The notes under the pieces are model-generated. The model ran no database searches. It saw only the letters and a list, made by a program, of their open reading frames with translations, and was not told the origin of the DNA. From Tenacibaculum tangerinum (GTDB lineage: Bacteria; Bacteroidota; Bacteroidia; Flavobacteriales; Flavobacteriaceae): DNA of 64,000 nucleotides. This document shows, one piece after another, positions 23,771 through 34,079 of this stretch. The stretch covers positions 496,001 through 560,000 of the forward strand of contig NZ_CP122539.1 of the NCBI RefSeq assembly GCF_029853675.1, read 5' to 3'. Position 1 is the first letter of the stretch. Each line of letters opens with the position of its first letter. The translations under genes were made by a program, and so were the position numbers.

Positions 23771-26197
23771 ATGAAGATATCATACAATTGGTTACAACAA
23801 TTTTTACAGATAGACTGGGAGGCAGAGAAAACAGGAGAATTGTTAACAGATTTAGGTCTTGAAGTAGAGGGAATTGAAAAAATAGAAAGTATAAAAGGGA
23901 GTTTGAAAGGCGTTGTTGTAGGAGAAGTTATAACTTGCGAAAAGCACCCCAATGCAGATAAGTTAAAGGTTACTACTGTTAATTTAGGAAATGGCAGCCC
24001 TGTACAAATTGTATGTGGTGCTCCTAATGTTGCAGCAGGGCAAAAAGTTCCTGTAGCTACTATTGGTACGATGTTGTATGATGAAAAAGGGGAAGGTTTT
24101 AAAATTAAAAAGGGAAAGATTCGAGGAGAGGAGAGTCATGGAATGATTTGTGCCGAAGACGAGTTAGGTTTAGGACAAAGCCATGACGGTATTATGATTT
24201 TAGACGAAACTTTAGTCCCAGGTACTCCGTGTTCAGAAGTTTTTAATATCGAAACAGATTATGTTTTTGAAATTGGTTTAACACCAAACCGAACAGATGC
24301 TATGAGTCATTATGGTGTTGCACGTGACTTACGCGCAGGGTTAATTCAGCAAGGAACTAGTATGGAATTGATTTCTCCATCGGTTTCAAATTTTCATGTT
24401 GATGAACGCACTCATAAAATTGATATTGTAGTAGAAAATAAAGATTTAGTACCGCGCTATTGTGGGATTACTATTACCGATGTTGAAGTAAAGGAATCTC
24501 CAGAATGGATTCAAAATAGATTGAAAGCCATAGGGTTAACTCCAAAGAATAATATTGTGGATATTACGAACTACGTGTTACACGAGTTAGGACAACCCTT
24601 ACACGCTTTTGATGCTTCAAAAATTAGAGGAGGTAAAGTAGTGGTAAAAACCTTAGAAGAAGGAACGAAGTTTACAACCTTAGATGAGGTAGAAAGAGAA
24701 TTATCTTCTGAAGATATTATGATTTGTGATGCCGATGAAAACCCGTTATGTATAGGCGGAGTGTTTGGAGGAGCAAAATCGGGAGTTACTGAGCATACAA
24801 CCTCTATTTTCTTAGAAAGCGCCTATTTCAATCCAGTATCAATACGAAAAACAGCCAAACGTCACGCACTAAATACCGACGCTTCTTTCCGTTTTGAAAG
24901 AGGAATCGATATCAATACTACAAAATATGCGTTAAAACGTGCTGCTTTATTAATCGAAGAGTATGCAGGAGGAAAAATGTCTTCTGATATTCTAGATTTC
25001 TACCCAGCAAAAGTTGAAGATTTTGAAGTATTCTTATCTTTCGAGAATGCGTACAGGTTAATAGGTCAAGAAATACCTAAAGAAACTATTAAAAAAATCT
25101 TAGCTTCACTAGAAATTAAAATTAACAGTGTTACCGATGCAGGCTTAGGTTTAGTAGTACCTTCATACCGAGTAGACGTTCAGCGTGAAGCGGATATCAT
25201 AGAAGAAATTTTACGTGTTTACGGATATAATAACATAGAATTTTCTCATAAGTTAAATACCTCTATTTCCTTTGATGATGATAAGGAAGTAAAAATTGAA
25301 AACATTGTAGCCAATCAGTTAACATCGTTAGGATTTAATGAAACTATGGCGAATTCGTTAACGAAGGGTGATTATATTGAGCTGTCTGATAACTTAAATG
25401 CCGATTTTAACGTAGAAATGCTAAATCCGTTAAGTAACGACTTAAAAGTAATGCGTCAATCGTTATTGTTTAGTGGTTTAGAGTCGGTTGCATACAATAT
25501 CAACAGAAAAAACAATTCACTAAAGTTTTATGAGTTCGGTAAAACCTATCATAAATATGAAAGCGGATACCAAGAAGACAAGCATTTAACTTTGTTTGTC
25601 ACAGGTACGAGAACACAAGATAGTTGGAAGGTAGCTACACAAACATCAGACTTCTTTTACCTTAAAGGAATTGTAACAACCTTATTAAGCCGTTTAGGAA
25701 TTGATACTTTAAAAACTACTCCAACAAAATCGGATGTGTTTTCAGAAGGAATTACCCTAAGCTTAGGAAAAACAAAGTTGGTTGAATTGGGAGTGGTGAA
25801 AAGAGCCATCTTAAAAGAGTTTTCAATAAAACAAGAAGTATTGTTTGCTGACTTTAATTGGCAGAATATTCTAGATTTAGTAGGCAAGAAAAAAATAAAA
25901 GTAGCAGATTTACCTAAATTTCCAGCTGTAAAGCGTGATTTAGCCTTGTTATTAGATAATAAAGTTGAATTCAAAGAAATTTATAACTTGGCATTTCAGT
26001 CAGAAAGAAAATTATTGAAAGAAGTAGATTTGTTTGATGTATATGAAGGCGACAAATTGCCAGAAGGTAAAAAGTCGTATGCGGTAAGCTTTGTTATTCA
26101 AGATGAAAACAAAACTTTGGCAGATAAACAAATAGATAAAATAATGCAGAAATTACAGCAAACATTCGAAAAGAATTTAGATGCTGTATTACGATAA
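23771..26197 (+). CDS. pheT: Phenylalanine--tRNA ligase beta subunit
   Basis: An 808-residue subunit of the (alpha-beta)2 synthetase. Domain order is standard: N-terminal MKISYNWLQQFL, EMAP/OB tRNA-binding domain (~40-150, ITCEKHPNADKL), B3/4 editing domain (~210-390), B5 (~400-475), catalytic-like core (~485-690), and FDX-ACB anticodon domain (~715-808, KFPAVKRDLALLLD). ATG at 23771 is used; an upstream TTG two codons earlier is unlikely. The alpha subunit gene is not adjacent, as is usual in this phylum. A terminator follows directly. Confidence 0.97.
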   Translation: MKISYNWLQQFLQIDWEAEKTGELLTDLGLEVEGIEKIESIKGSLKGVVVGEVITCEKHPNADKLKVTTVNLGNGSPVQIVCGAPNVAAGQKVPVATIGTMLYDEKGEGFKIKKGKIRGEESHGMICAEDELGLGQSHDGIMILDETLVPGTPCSEVFNIETDYVFEIGLTPNRTDAMSHYGVARDLRAGLIQQGTSMELISPSVSNFHVDERTHKIDIVVENKDLVPRYCGITITDVEVKESPEWIQNRLKAIGLTPKNNIVDITNYVLHELGQPLHAFDASKIRGGKVVVKTLEEGTKFTTLDEVERELSSEDIMICDADENPLCIGGVFGGAKSGVTEHTTSIFLESAYFNPVSIRKTAKRHALNTDASFRFERGIDINTTKYALKRAALLIEEYAGGKMSSDILDFYPAKVEDFEVFLSFENAYRLIGQEIPKETIKKILASLEIKINSVTDAGLGLVVPSYRVDVQREADIIEEILRVYGYNNIEFSHKLNTSISFDDDKEVKIENIVANQLTSLGFNETMANSLTKGDYIELSDNLNADFNVEMLNPLSNDLKVMRQSLLFSGLESVAYNINRKNNSLKFYEFGKTYHKYESGYQEDKHLTLFVTGTRTQDSWKVATQTSDFFYLKGIVTTLLSRLGIDTLKTTPTKSDVFSEGITLSLGKTKLVELGVVKRAILKEFSIKQEVLFADFNWQNILDLVGKKKIKVADLPKFPAVKRDLALLLDNKVEFKEIYNLAFQSERKLLKEVDLFDVYEGDKLPEGKKSYAVSFVIQDENKTLADKQIDKIMQKLQQTFEKNLDAVLR

Positions 26198-26202
26198 TTC
26201 AG

Positions 26203-26227
26203 AAGCTCCATTTTTGGAGCTTTTTTT
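26203..26227 (+). terminator. Intrinsic terminator of pheT
   Basis: 8-bp stem AAGCTCCA / TGGAGCTT with a 4-nt loop, then a T run, 5 nt past the stop. Confidence 0.9.
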
Positions 26228-26260
26228 ATAGTTAACCCATAAGACAAACTAAAATAACTA

Positions 26261-27337
26261 ATGTATAAATCAATTATTCGCCCGATTTTCTTTTTGTTTG
26301 ATCCAGAAAAAATTCATCATTTTACCTTTTCATTAGTAAAGTTTTTATCGAAAATACCGGGAATCCCCGCTATTTTTAGAGGCATGTATCAAGTAAACGA
26401 TACAAAATTAGAGCGCAATTTATTCGGGTTAACATTTAAAAACCCTGTAGGATTAGCAGCAGGATTTGATAAAAATGCAGTGCTGTATAATGAACTGGCA
26501 AATTTTGGCTTTGGTTTTGTTGAAATTGGTACGGTAACCCCAAAGGGTCAAGTAGGAAACCCAAAAAAGCGTTTGTTCCGCTTACAAGATGATAAAGGAA
26601 TTATTAACCGAATGGGATTTAATAATGAAGGATTAGAAGCAGCCATCGAACAATTAAAAAAGAACAAAGGAAAAATAATAATAGGAGGAAATATAGGTAA
26701 GAATACCTTAACAGCTCCTGAGAATTATACCGAAGACTACATAGCCTGTTTCAAAGGACTATACCCGTATGTAGATTATTTTGTACTGAATGTAAGCTGT
26801 CCGAATGTATCGAGTCATGCCAAGCTAGAAGATGTCGATTATTTGAAGGAATTGATTACCGAAGTTCAAAAAATAGATACAGAATTATCGGAAGATCGTA
26901 GTCGAGATTCATTGGTTGCTGAGCGTAGTCGAAGCAAACCTATCTTATTAAAAATAGCTCCAGACTTAAACAACCAACAATTAGACGAAATCATTCAATT
27001 GGTGGCAGAAACAAAAATTGACGGAGTCATCGCATCAAACACATCGGTAAATAGAGATAACTTAAAAGCTTCTAAAGAGCGTTTACAAGAAATCGGAAAC
27101 GGAGGAGTAAGCGGACAGCCAGTAAAAGACAAAAGCACGAAAGTTATTCAATACTTAGCAAAGAATTCTAACAAAGCATTTCCAATTATTGGAGTAGGAG
27201 GTATTCACTCTGAAAAAGATGCCTTAGAAAAGCTAGAAGCAGGGGCAGACCTAGTGCAGATTTATACAGGATTTATTTACGAAGGACCTAGCTTGGTAAA
27301 GAGAATCAATAAAGCTATTTTATCAAAACAATACTAA
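26261..27337 (+). CDS. pyrD: Quinone-dependent dihydroorotate dehydrogenase
   Basis: 358 residues. It oxidises dihydroorotate to orotate in pyrimidine synthesis, at the membrane through its N-terminal helices ([21 protein letters not shown], typical class 2 N-terminus). FMN-site motifs include [12 protein letters not shown] (about 62-73), NRMGFNNEG (about 116-124) and [27 protein letters not shown] shortened here to GVGGI and [10 protein letters not shown]. An extra segment at about residues 210-226 ([16 protein letters not shown]) is absent from the usual family pattern; it is encoded by a REP-like insert that keeps the frame. Function is probably retained, since the insert falls in a surface loop. 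Confidence 0.95.
   Translation: MYKSIIRPIFFLFDPEKIHHFTFSLVKFLSKIPGIPAIFRGMYQVNDTKLERNLFGLTFKNPVGLAAGFDKNAVLYNELANFGFGFVEIGTVTPKGQVGNPKKRLFRLQDDKGIINRMGFNNEGLEAAIEQLKKNKGKIIIGGNIGKNTLTAPENYTEDYIACFKGLYPYVDYFVLNVSCPNVSSHAKLEDVDYLKELITEVQKIDTELSEDRSRDSLVAERSRSKPILLKIAPDLNNQQLDEIIQLVAETKIDGVIASNTSVNRDNLKASKERLQEIGNGGVSGQPVKDKSTKVIQYLAKNSNKAFPIIGVGGIHSEKDALEKLEAGADLVQIYTGFIYEGPSLVKRINKAILSKQY
26889..26938 (+). repeat. REP-like insert inside pyrD
   Basis: Two direct copies of CGTAGTCGA (26897-26905 and 26924-26932), the second within TGAGCGTAGTCGAAG. This is the form of a widespread REP-type sequence in Flavobacteria. A related stretch (TGAGCCTAGCCGAAG) is near 5957 in non-coding DNA. Confidence 0.6.
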
Positions 27338-27425
27338 AGCATTCTATCAATTTTCTTACATCAACCTATCGCTTTTACCTTTATTAAGTATATTGTAAAA
27401 CCATTTATAAAAAGTTAATTAAGGA

Positions 27426-28901
27426 ATGAGTTTCAAGAAAAAATACGATTTAGTTTGTGTCGGAGGAGGTATCATGAGTGCTAACCTAGCACTATTGGCT
27501 AAATTAATACATCCTGAATTGGATATTTTAATTGTAGAAAAACTAAATGAGGTTGCTAAAGAAAGTTCATCTGCATGGAACAATGCTGGCACAGGGCATG
27601 CCGCTTTGTGTGAGTTGAATTATTATCCTGAAAAAGAAGACGGAACCATCGCTATTGAAAAAGGGATAAAAATTAGCAAACAGTTTGAAATTTCAAAACA
27701 ATTTTGGGCATATTTAGTTGAAGAAAACCTATTGAATAACCCCAAAGAATTTGTACATCCAGTAACCCATTACAGTTGGGTAACAGATAAGGAAAATAGC
27801 GATTATTTAGAAAAAAGATATCATGCTTTGAAAAAGCACTATATGTTTAACTCTATAGAGTTTACTAGAGATCAAAAAAAGATGAGCCAATGGTTTCCTT
27901 TAATTGCAAATAACAGAGAGGAAAATGAAATTATGGCAGCCTCTAAAGTGGGCAGAGGAACTGAAGTAAACTACGAGGTGCTAACAAAAGCGATGTTTAA
28001 GGTTTTAAAAGAGCAATACAATACGCCAGTACACTGTAATTTTGAAGTATTAGACGTTGATCCAGACCCTGAAATAGATTGGACTGTGAAGTTGAAAGAT
28101 ACCCAAACGGAAGAGGAGTATGCCATTGATGCTGAACACGTTTTTATAGGAGCAGGAGGAGGAAGTTTATTGTTGTTACAAAAAGTAGAAATTGATGAAA
28201 AAGAAGGGTATGGAGGTTTTCCAGTGAGTGGAGAATGGCTCGTATGTAACAACGAAAAATTAATCAATCAACATGAAGCAAAAGTATACAGTAAAGCAGG
28301 TTCAGGAGAACCACCCATGTCTACACCTCACTTAGACACTCGGTACATTGACGGTAAAAAACAATTAATGTTTGGTCCTTTTGCGGGTTTTAGTCCTAAA
28401 TTTTTAAAAGAAGGCTCTAATCTAGACTTATTAAAATCGATTCAAATAGACAATATCTCTCCCATGTTAGGAGCTTTTTGGCAAAACCTTCCTCTTACAA
28501 AATATTTGATAGAACAAGTATTGATGGACAAAGAAGATAGAATGAATTCACTACGTACTTTTATGAAGGAAGCAAAAAGTGAAGACTGGGAAGTAATGAA
28601 AGCAGGACAAAGAGTGCAAATAATAAAAAAAGATGATTATGAGACAGGAAAACTTCAGTTTGGTACAGAGGTAGTAAGTAGCAAAAATGGAAGTATTACT
28701 TGTTTATTGGGAGCTTCACCAGGAGCATCAACAGCTACCGCTATAATGCTATCGGTTTTAGAAAAAGCATTTCCAAACATAGTACAATCTGATAAAGTAC
28801 AAGAAAAACTAGCTAAAATAGTTCCTTTTTATACCCATGAAGTAACAGAAGATCTTTTCAACAAACAATTGAAAAGAACGAAGCATATTTTAAAATTATA
28901 A
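27426..28901 (+). CDS. mqo: Malate:quinone oxidoreductase
   Basis: A 491-residue peripheral membrane FAD enzyme that oxidises malate to oxaloacetate and reduces quinone in the TCA cycle. The FAD-binding motif VCVGGGIMSANLALLAK lies at about residues 9-25. Family segments NAGTGHAALCELNY (about 53-66), EFVHPVTHYSWV, GKKQLMFGPFAGFSPKFLK and LLGASPGASTATAIML are all present. It is followed 13 nt later by a LysE exporter, possibly in one transcript. Confidence 0.96.
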   Translation: MSFKKKYDLVCVGGGIMSANLALLAKLIHPELDILIVEKLNEVAKESSSAWNNAGTGHAALCELNYYPEKEDGTIAIEKGIKISKQFEISKQFWAYLVEENLLNNPKEFVHPVTHYSWVTDKENSDYLEKRYHALKKHYMFNSIEFTRDQKKMSQWFPLIANNREENEIMAASKVGRGTEVNYEVLTKAMFKVLKEQYNTPVHCNFEVLDVDPDPEIDWTVKLKDTQTEEEYAIDAEHVFIGAGGGSLLLLQKVEIDEKEGYGGFPVSGEWLVCNNEKLINQHEAKVYSKAGSGEPPMSTPHLDTRYIDGKKQLMFGPFAGFSPKFLKEGSNLDLLKSIQIDNISPMLGAFWQNLPLTKYLIEQVLMDKEDRMNSLRTFMKEAKSEDWEVMKAGQRVQIIKKDDYETGKLQFGTEVVSSKNGSITCLLGASPGASTATAIMLSVLEKAFPNIVQSDKVQEKLAKIVPFYTHEVTEDLFNKQLKRTKHILKL

Positions 28902-28914
28902 AAATAATAGTTCA

Positions 28915-29529
28915 ATGCTAGAAACCCTTATCTCTTTTGTATTGGCTACGGCGACTTTAGCGATTTCACCAGGACCCGATAATATTTTTGTACTTACCCA
29001 AAGCATTGTAAATGGTAAAAAATACGGATTAGCTACCGTTGCTGGTTTAATGACAGGATGCATTATTCATACTACTTTGGTAGCCTTTGGAGTTTCGGAA
29101 ATTATCAAACAAAACCCGAATTTATTTTTTGTTATTAAACTATTTGGAGCAGGATATTTACTGTATTTGGCGTATCAAGTATATAAAAGTGATGCGAACA
29201 TTGCGTTTTCAACTGAGAATGTTCAGAAAAAATCAACCTTACAATTATTTAAAACGGGTTTTTGGATGAATGTACTAAACCCGAAAGTAACCGTTTTCTT
29301 TTTAGCTTTTTTTCCCCAATTCTTATTTTCTGATACCTTACCAACCGTTATCCAATTTTATGTATTAGGAGGGTTGTTTATTCTAACATCGTTTCTAATT
29401 TTTTCTTCCTTTGCTATCTTAGCAGGAAAAATTTCTGATTACATCAAACAACACGATAAAGTAGGAATATACTTAAAATGGGCACAGATTGTAGTTTTTG
29501 TTGGGATTGCTCTGTTGATTTTATTGTAA
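28915..29529 (+). CDS. LysE/RhtB-family amino-acid exporter
   Basis: A 204-residue inner-membrane protein with six predicted hydrophobic segments. The family signature ISPGPDNIFVLTQSI is at about residues 18-32, and GFWMNVLNPKVTVFFLAFFPQF at about 117-138 (given only as a landmark: NPKVTVFF). It is predicted to export an amino acid or derivative by proton antiport; the substrate is unknown. It ends 2 nt from a convergent gene. Confidence 0.9.
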   Translation: MLETLISFVLATATLAISPGPDNIFVLTQSIVNGKKYGLATVAGLMTGCIIHTTLVAFGVSEIIKQNPNLFFVIKLFGAGYLLYLAYQVYKSDANIAFSTENVQKKSTLQLFKTGFWMNVLNPKVTVFFLAFFPQFLFSDTLPTVIQFYVLGGLFILTSFLIFSSFAILAGKISDYIKQHDKVGIYLKWAQIVVFVGIALLILL

Positions 29530-29531
29530 AA

Positions 29532-30032
29532 CTAACGCAACCATTTTATCATTTTAGGAAAAGCGGGAACAGAAGAATCTTCATTGTTGCTTTCATGGCA
29601 GAGTCCCATCCATGTTAATAACGGAAGTCCAATATAATTTTTACTTTCAAACTGCTCAATCAACCATTTTGATTGGTTTTTATAACCGTTTTCATGAAAT
29701 ACTACTTCAGGGGCTAAGTTTAGTTTTTGTAAGGCAGCATACGACCACAAAATAGTTACAATTTCATCACCAGCACTGGGCCAATCTTCAGGCATTTCAG
29801 GAGTGCCAATAAGTGGTCTTTGTGCTTCCAAAGTAACTGCGATATGACCAGCTTCATGTAATAAATCTCCAGGATATTGTAGTTTGCTTTTATCAACTAA
29901 AATACGTCCTCTATACAATTTTAAACCAGGTAAAAAACAAGGTTCGTTTAATGCTGTGTATATAATATCAATCCCTATTTCCTCAATAAAAGCAGTTATA
30001 ACGTTCAATTCTTTCTGCTGATGGTGCATCAT
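29532..30032 (-). CDS. Hypothetical protein with an HEAGH metal-binding motif
   Basis: A 166-residue soluble protein. It carries LLHEAGHIAVTLE at about residues 58-70, an HExxH-type zinc site of the gluzincin/minimal metalloprotease class, but the third ligand is not obvious. Family unknown to me. It is translationally coupled to the upstream DinB-like gene: its ATG (30032) overlaps that gene's end. ATG is preferred over a TTG two codons before. It could be a metalloprotease or a metal-binding protein without protease activity. Confidence 0.65.
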   Translation of the reverse strand: MMHHQQKELNVITAFIEEIGIDIIYTALNEPCFLPGLKLYRGRILVDKSKLQYPGDLLHEAGHIAVTLEAQRPLIGTPEMPEDWPSAGDEIVTILWSYAALQKLNLAPEVVFHENGYKNQSKWLIEQFESKNYIGLPLLTWMGLCHESNNEDSSVPAFPKMIKWLR

Positions 30033-30559
30033 CTCCAATTATTTCTTACTAAAAGTTGTTCAATATGAGCGTAATGATGTTCGCAGTGCCATGCATAAAT
30101 ACCAATATTTTCTTTTAAACTTACTTCTTCATGGCCATCTGGATGGATAAATGATTTACGTAAATCATTTTCAGTTAAGCCTTTTAAGAAGTACACCCAT
30201 TTTGCATGCAAGGCTTTTAACGTATTTAATGAAAGTTGTATAGGAGCTTTTTTAGAGTCGAAAAGTGCCGCCCAACGATCTTCAAAATAGGCTTTTATAA
30301 CAGGTTTGTCTTCTGTTAGCGTCCATTTAAACCGAGTATAGGAATTATGGTGGCTGTCGGCACAATGATGTATAACTTGTCTAATGGTCCAACCTTCTTT
30401 TCTATAGGGTGTATCTAGTTGCTCTTCAGATAAATTAGAAACAAGTTTGTGTAGTTTTTCTGGAAACGCTTCTATAATACAAATCCAGTCATTAATCAGT
30501 TCAGGAGAAATTTCTATGGGAATTTGAGGTTTTCCAATTGGATATTTTAACTCTTCCAT
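30029..30559 (-). CDS. DinB/YfiT-type metal-dependent hydrolase or thiol transferase
   Basis: A 176-residue four-helix-bundle protein of the DinB superfamily, closest to the YfiT (bacillithiol transferase-like) group: starts LKYPIGKPQIP, then GWTIRQVIHHCADSHHN (about 56-72) and WHCEHHYAHIEQL (about 156-168), which supply the metal-binding histidines. The B. subtilis relative carries out thiol transfer; whether this species makes bacillithiol is not shown here. It is adjacent without a gap to the TPR lipoprotein gene upstream and overlaps the downstream gene, forming a three-gene operon. Confidence 0.85.
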   Translation of the reverse strand: MEELKYPIGKPQIPIEISPELINDWICIIEAFPEKLHKLVSNLSEEQLDTPYRKEGWTIRQVIHHCADSHHNSYTRFKWTLTEDKPVIKAYFEDRWAALFDSKKAPIQLSLNTLKALHAKWVYFLKGLTENDLRKSFIHPDGHEEVSLKENIGIYAWHCEHHYAHIEQLLVRNNWR

Positions 30560-31245
30560 TATTCTGTACTCTTTGAAGTTAGCTTTTCTAAGTTTCGTTT
30601 GGCACTGCTGTTTTCAGCATTAATTGCGAGCGCTTTTTTATAATACTCAATAGCTTTTATGGTATCTTTCATGTAAACATAAGCATCTCCAGCACTGTCG
30701 TAAGTATTGGAGCTATTTGGGTATAATTCAATATTAATTTTAAAGATAGTAATTGCTTTTTTAAGTTCCTCTTTTTTAAGATAGTGATATCCTAACCTAT
30801 TTAAATTCCTTTCTCGAATTACAGGACTCAAACTATCTTTTTCTTTAATAGCTTTATAGCCTTTTAAAGCGGCTTCAAAATTACCTTCCGCCAAGTATTC
30901 ACTGGGAGTTTTTTCTCCTTTTTTTAGTTTTTTAAAGATATATTTTTTGCCTTTATGCTCTCGCTTTTCAGCTAATACTATCTCATTTTTAGTAGTATTA
31001 AAAATAAGTTTTTCATTGAGTTCTCGCACATAAAAAGAAGAATCGTTCACCTTTAAAGGTTCTAAATTTTGATTACGCCATTTAATGAGCAATTTAAGGT
31101 CTTTATTGAAGGTAACTTCTATAATTTCATCAGCATTAAAATAATAACGCCCTGCAACTTTCTCTACAAATTTTGTAGGGTTAGTTTCAGAAGTACAACT
31201 AGCAAGTAAAAGTATAAGTGAGAGTATTAAAAATTTGACTTTCAT
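30559..31245 (-). CDS. Lipoprotein with TPR repeats
   Basis: 228 residues. A type II signal peptide (MKVKFLILSLILLLASC) anchors the protein. Residues ~25-110 are a beta-rich region; residues ~115-220 contain about three TPR units (EGNFEAALKGYKAI, EELKKAITIFKINIELYP, DTIKAIEYYKKALAINAEN). The TPRs suggest a scaffolding role in the periplasm or at a membrane; the partner is unknown. First gene of the operon with the YfiT-like and HEAGH genes. Confidence 0.8.
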   Translation of the reverse strand: MKVKFLILSLILLLASCTSETNPTKFVEKVAGRYYFNADEIIEVTFNKDLKLLIKWRNQNLEPLKVNDSSFYVRELNEKLIFNTTKNEIVLAEKREHKGKKYIFKKLKKGEKTPSEYLAEGNFEAALKGYKAIKEKDSLSPVIRERNLNRLGYHYLKKEELKKAITIFKINIELYPNSSNTYDSAGDAYVYMKDTIKAIEYYKKALAINAENSSAKRNLEKLTSKSTE

Positions 31246-31476
31246 TTTTTGGTTAGTTTTTATTATAAATAATTATATATACGACGACCACAAGCAAAAT
31301 AAGTTACAAATTAAGTTATTTATAGCTTTTGTTGGCATAAGAATTGAGTAATAAATAAAGCAAAAACCATTGATAAATATATATACCCCTTGTTTATCAG
31401 TTGTTTGTGTTTTTTTTGGTGGTTTTTATTTTTTATAAAATGCTTAAAAGTGCCACTATGACATAATAAATAAGAT

Positions 31477-33933
31477 ATGAGCAAATCAAAAATATTACAT
31501 TTAGACAGTTTGTCGCTTGAAGACGTTTTTAATGAGGATTCTGAGTTAATTCCATTACTTACTCCAGAAGACGAAGAGTTAATAAATAGAGAAAGTATTC
31601 CAGAAGAGTTACCAATTCTTCCTCTGCGTAATACCGTATTATTTCCGGGAGTAGTTATTCCGATTACGGCGGGTAGAGATAAATCTATTCAGCTAATAAA
31701 AGATGCGAACAAAGGAGATAAAGTTGTTGGAGTTGTAGCGCAAAAAAATAGCGAAGTTGAAGACCCTGGAACTGAGGATATCTTTCATACTGGAGTGGTG
31801 GCTCAAATACTAAGAGTCCTAAAAATGCCAGACGGTAATACCACGGTAATTATCCAAGGTAAGAAACGTTTTGAAATAGAAGAAATTACCAAAGAAGAAC
31901 CGTATTTAAAAGCGCGTGTAAAGGAAGCTGTTGATGAGCGGGAGATTGATGACCAAAAGGAGTTTGACGCTATTATCGATTCGATAAAAGAACTCGCATT
32001 AGAGGTAATTAAAGAAAACCCTATGTTACCTTCAGAGGCATCTTTTGCAATAAAAAATATTCAATCAAACTCATTTTTGGTGAACTTTATTTCATCAAAT
32101 ATGGAATTAAGTGTATCGCAAAAGCAAGTGTTGTTAGAAAAAGACAACTTAAAAGAGCGTGCACTGTTAACTCTAAAAAACCTAGACAAGGAATTACAAA
32201 AGTTGCAATTGCGTAACGATATTCAGTCTAAAACACGTTCCGATTTAGACAAGCAACAGCGTGAATATTACTTGCATCAGCAATTAAAAACAATTCAAGA
32301 TGAATTAGGTGGCGTGTCTCACGATCAAGAATTAGATGAGATGCGAGCGAAAGCAAAAGACAAAAAATGGAGCAAAGAGGTAGGAGAGACGTTTGAAAAA
32401 GAATTAAATCGTTTAAAACGTATGAATCCTCAAATGGCTGAATATGGAGTACAACGCAACTACCTCGAGTTGATGTTAGAGTTACCGTGGGGAGCCTACT
32501 CTAAAGATAAGTTTGACTTAAAAAGAGCTCAAAAAATATTAGACAGAGACCATTTTGGTTTAGAGAAAGTAAAAGATCGAATTATAGAACACTTAGCTGT
32601 TTTAAAATTACGTGGAGATATGAAGTCGCCCATTATTTGTTTGTACGGACCTCCAGGGGTTGGTAAAACATCGTTGGGTAAGTCGGTAGCAGAAGCTTTG
32701 GGGCGTAAGTATGTGCGCATGTCTTTAGGAGGTTTGCGAGATGAAGCTGAAATTCGTGGACATCGTAAAACCTATATTGGAGCAATGCCAGGGCGTTTAA
32801 TTCAAAATATTAAAAAAGCAGGTACTTCAAATCCAGTGTTTGTATTAGATGAAATTGATAAATTGGGGCAAAGCCACCAAGGAGATCCTTCTTCTGCCAT
32901 GTTAGAGGTATTAGATCCAGAACAAAATACAGCATTTTACGATAATTATTTAGAGGTTGGATACGACCTTTCTAAAGTGTTGTTTATAGCCACAGCGAAT
33001 AATCTTAGTCAGATTCCTTGGGCATTGCGTGATCGTATGGAAATTATCAATGTTACAGGATACACTATTGAAGAAAAGATAGAGATAGCTAAAAAATACT
33101 TGTTTCCAAAGCAGTTAAAAGAGCACGGACTGTCAAAAGAGCATCTTACTGTTGGTAAAAAACAAATAGAAAAAATAGTAGAAGGGTATACACGAGAATC
33201 TGGAGTACGAGGATTGGAAAAGCAAGTGGCTAAAGTAGTTCGTTACGCTGCAAAATCAATTGCAATGGAAGAAGAATACAATGTTGTGTTAACAAACGAA
33301 GACATTGAAACTATTTTAGGACCTGCTCGTTTAGAGCGTGGTAAATATGAAAACAATGACTCTGCAGGAGTTGTTACAGGTTTGGCTTGGACAAGTGTTG
33401 GAGGAGATATTTTATTTATTGAATCTATTTTATCAAAAGGAAAAGGAAATCTTTCAATTACTGGTAATTTAGGTACGGTAATGAAAGAGTCTGCAACCAT
33501 CGCAATTAAGTATATAAAGTCGAATGCTGAAGAGTTTGGAATCAATCCTGAGATACTAGATAAATACGATGTACATATCCACGTACCCGAAGGAGCTACG
33601 CCGAAAGACGGACCAAGTGCAGGGATTACCATGCTGACTTCACTGGTTTCAGTATTTACACAACGTAAAGTAAAAAGTAAGCTAGCCATGACAGGTGAAA
33701 TAACATTACGAGGTAAGGTATTGCCAGTAGGAGGTATCAAAGAAAAAATACTGGCTGCTAAGCGAGCCAATATCAAAGAAATTATCTTATGTGCAGATAA
33801 TAAAAGAGATATAGAAGAAATAAAAGAAAGTTACTTAAAAGGACTCAAATTCCATTATGTAACTGATATGAGCGAAGTAATCGATATAGCACTTACCAAG
33901 CAAAAAGTTAAGAATGCTAAGAAATTAATTTAA
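31477..33933 (+). CDS. lon: ATP-dependent Lon protease (endopeptidase La)
   Basis: An 818-residue cytosolic AAA+ protease that degrades misfolded and regulatory proteins. The LON substrate-binding domain (~45-240) starts [14 protein letters not shown]. The AAA+ core shows Walker [10 protein letters not shown] (about 390-398) and Walker B FVLDEIDK (about 455-462). The protease domain holds the catalytic Ser in DGPSAGITM (about 713) and the Lys in [13 protein letters not shown] (about 757). It is a single gene with a 231-nt upstream region that contains no clear TAnnTTTG element; regulation by heat-shock or another factor is plausible but not seen. Confidence 0.97.
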   Translation: MSKSKILHLDSLSLEDVFNEDSELIPLLTPEDEELINRESIPEELPILPLRNTVLFPGVVIPITAGRDKSIQLIKDANKGDKVVGVVAQKNSEVEDPGTEDIFHTGVVAQILRVLKMPDGNTTVIIQGKKRFEIEEITKEEPYLKARVKEAVDEREIDDQKEFDAIIDSIKELALEVIKENPMLPSEASFAIKNIQSNSFLVNFISSNMELSVSQKQVLLEKDNLKERALLTLKNLDKELQKLQLRNDIQSKTRSDLDKQQREYYLHQQLKTIQDELGGVSHDQELDEMRAKAKDKKWSKEVGETFEKELNRLKRMNPQMAEYGVQRNYLELMLELPWGAYSKDKFDLKRAQKILDRDHFGLEKVKDRIIEHLAVLKLRGDMKSPIICLYGPPGVGKTSLGKSVAEALGRKYVRMSLGGLRDEAEIRGHRKTYIGAMPGRLIQNIKKAGTSNPVFVLDEIDKLGQSHQGDPSSAMLEVLDPEQNTAFYDNYLEVGYDLSKVLFIATANNLSQIPWALRDRMEIINVTGYTIEEKIEIAKKYLFPKQLKEHGLSKEHLTVGKKQIEKIVEGYTRESGVRGLEKQVAKVVRYAAKSIAMEEEYNVVLTNEDIETILGPARLERGKYENNDSAGVVTGLAWTSVGGDILFIESILSKGKGNLSITGNLGTVMKESATIAIKYIKSNAEEFGINPEILDKYDVHIHVPEGATPKDGPSAGITMLTSLVSVFTQRKVKSKLAMTGEITLRGKVLPVGGIKEKILAAKRANIKEIILCADNKRDIEEIKESYLKGLKFHYVTDMSEVIDIALTKQKVKNAKKLI

Positions 33934-34020
33934 ATATTATCGACACTATACCATAAAGTGTGTCAATTTATTTATTGAGGGTTTTGCTTTTTTGAGTTGA
34001 ACCCTTTTTCTAATCTCCTA

Positions 34021-34051
34021 AAAAAACCACCTAAAACTAGGTGGTTTTTTA
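34021..34051. terminator. Bidirectional terminator between lon and lysA
   Basis: AACCACCTA / TAGGTGGTT stem with a 4-nt loop, A-rich on one side and T-rich on the other, between convergent genes. Confidence 0.9.
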
Positions 34052-34079
34052 GTATAGGTAATACCAGTTGCTATTGAAA

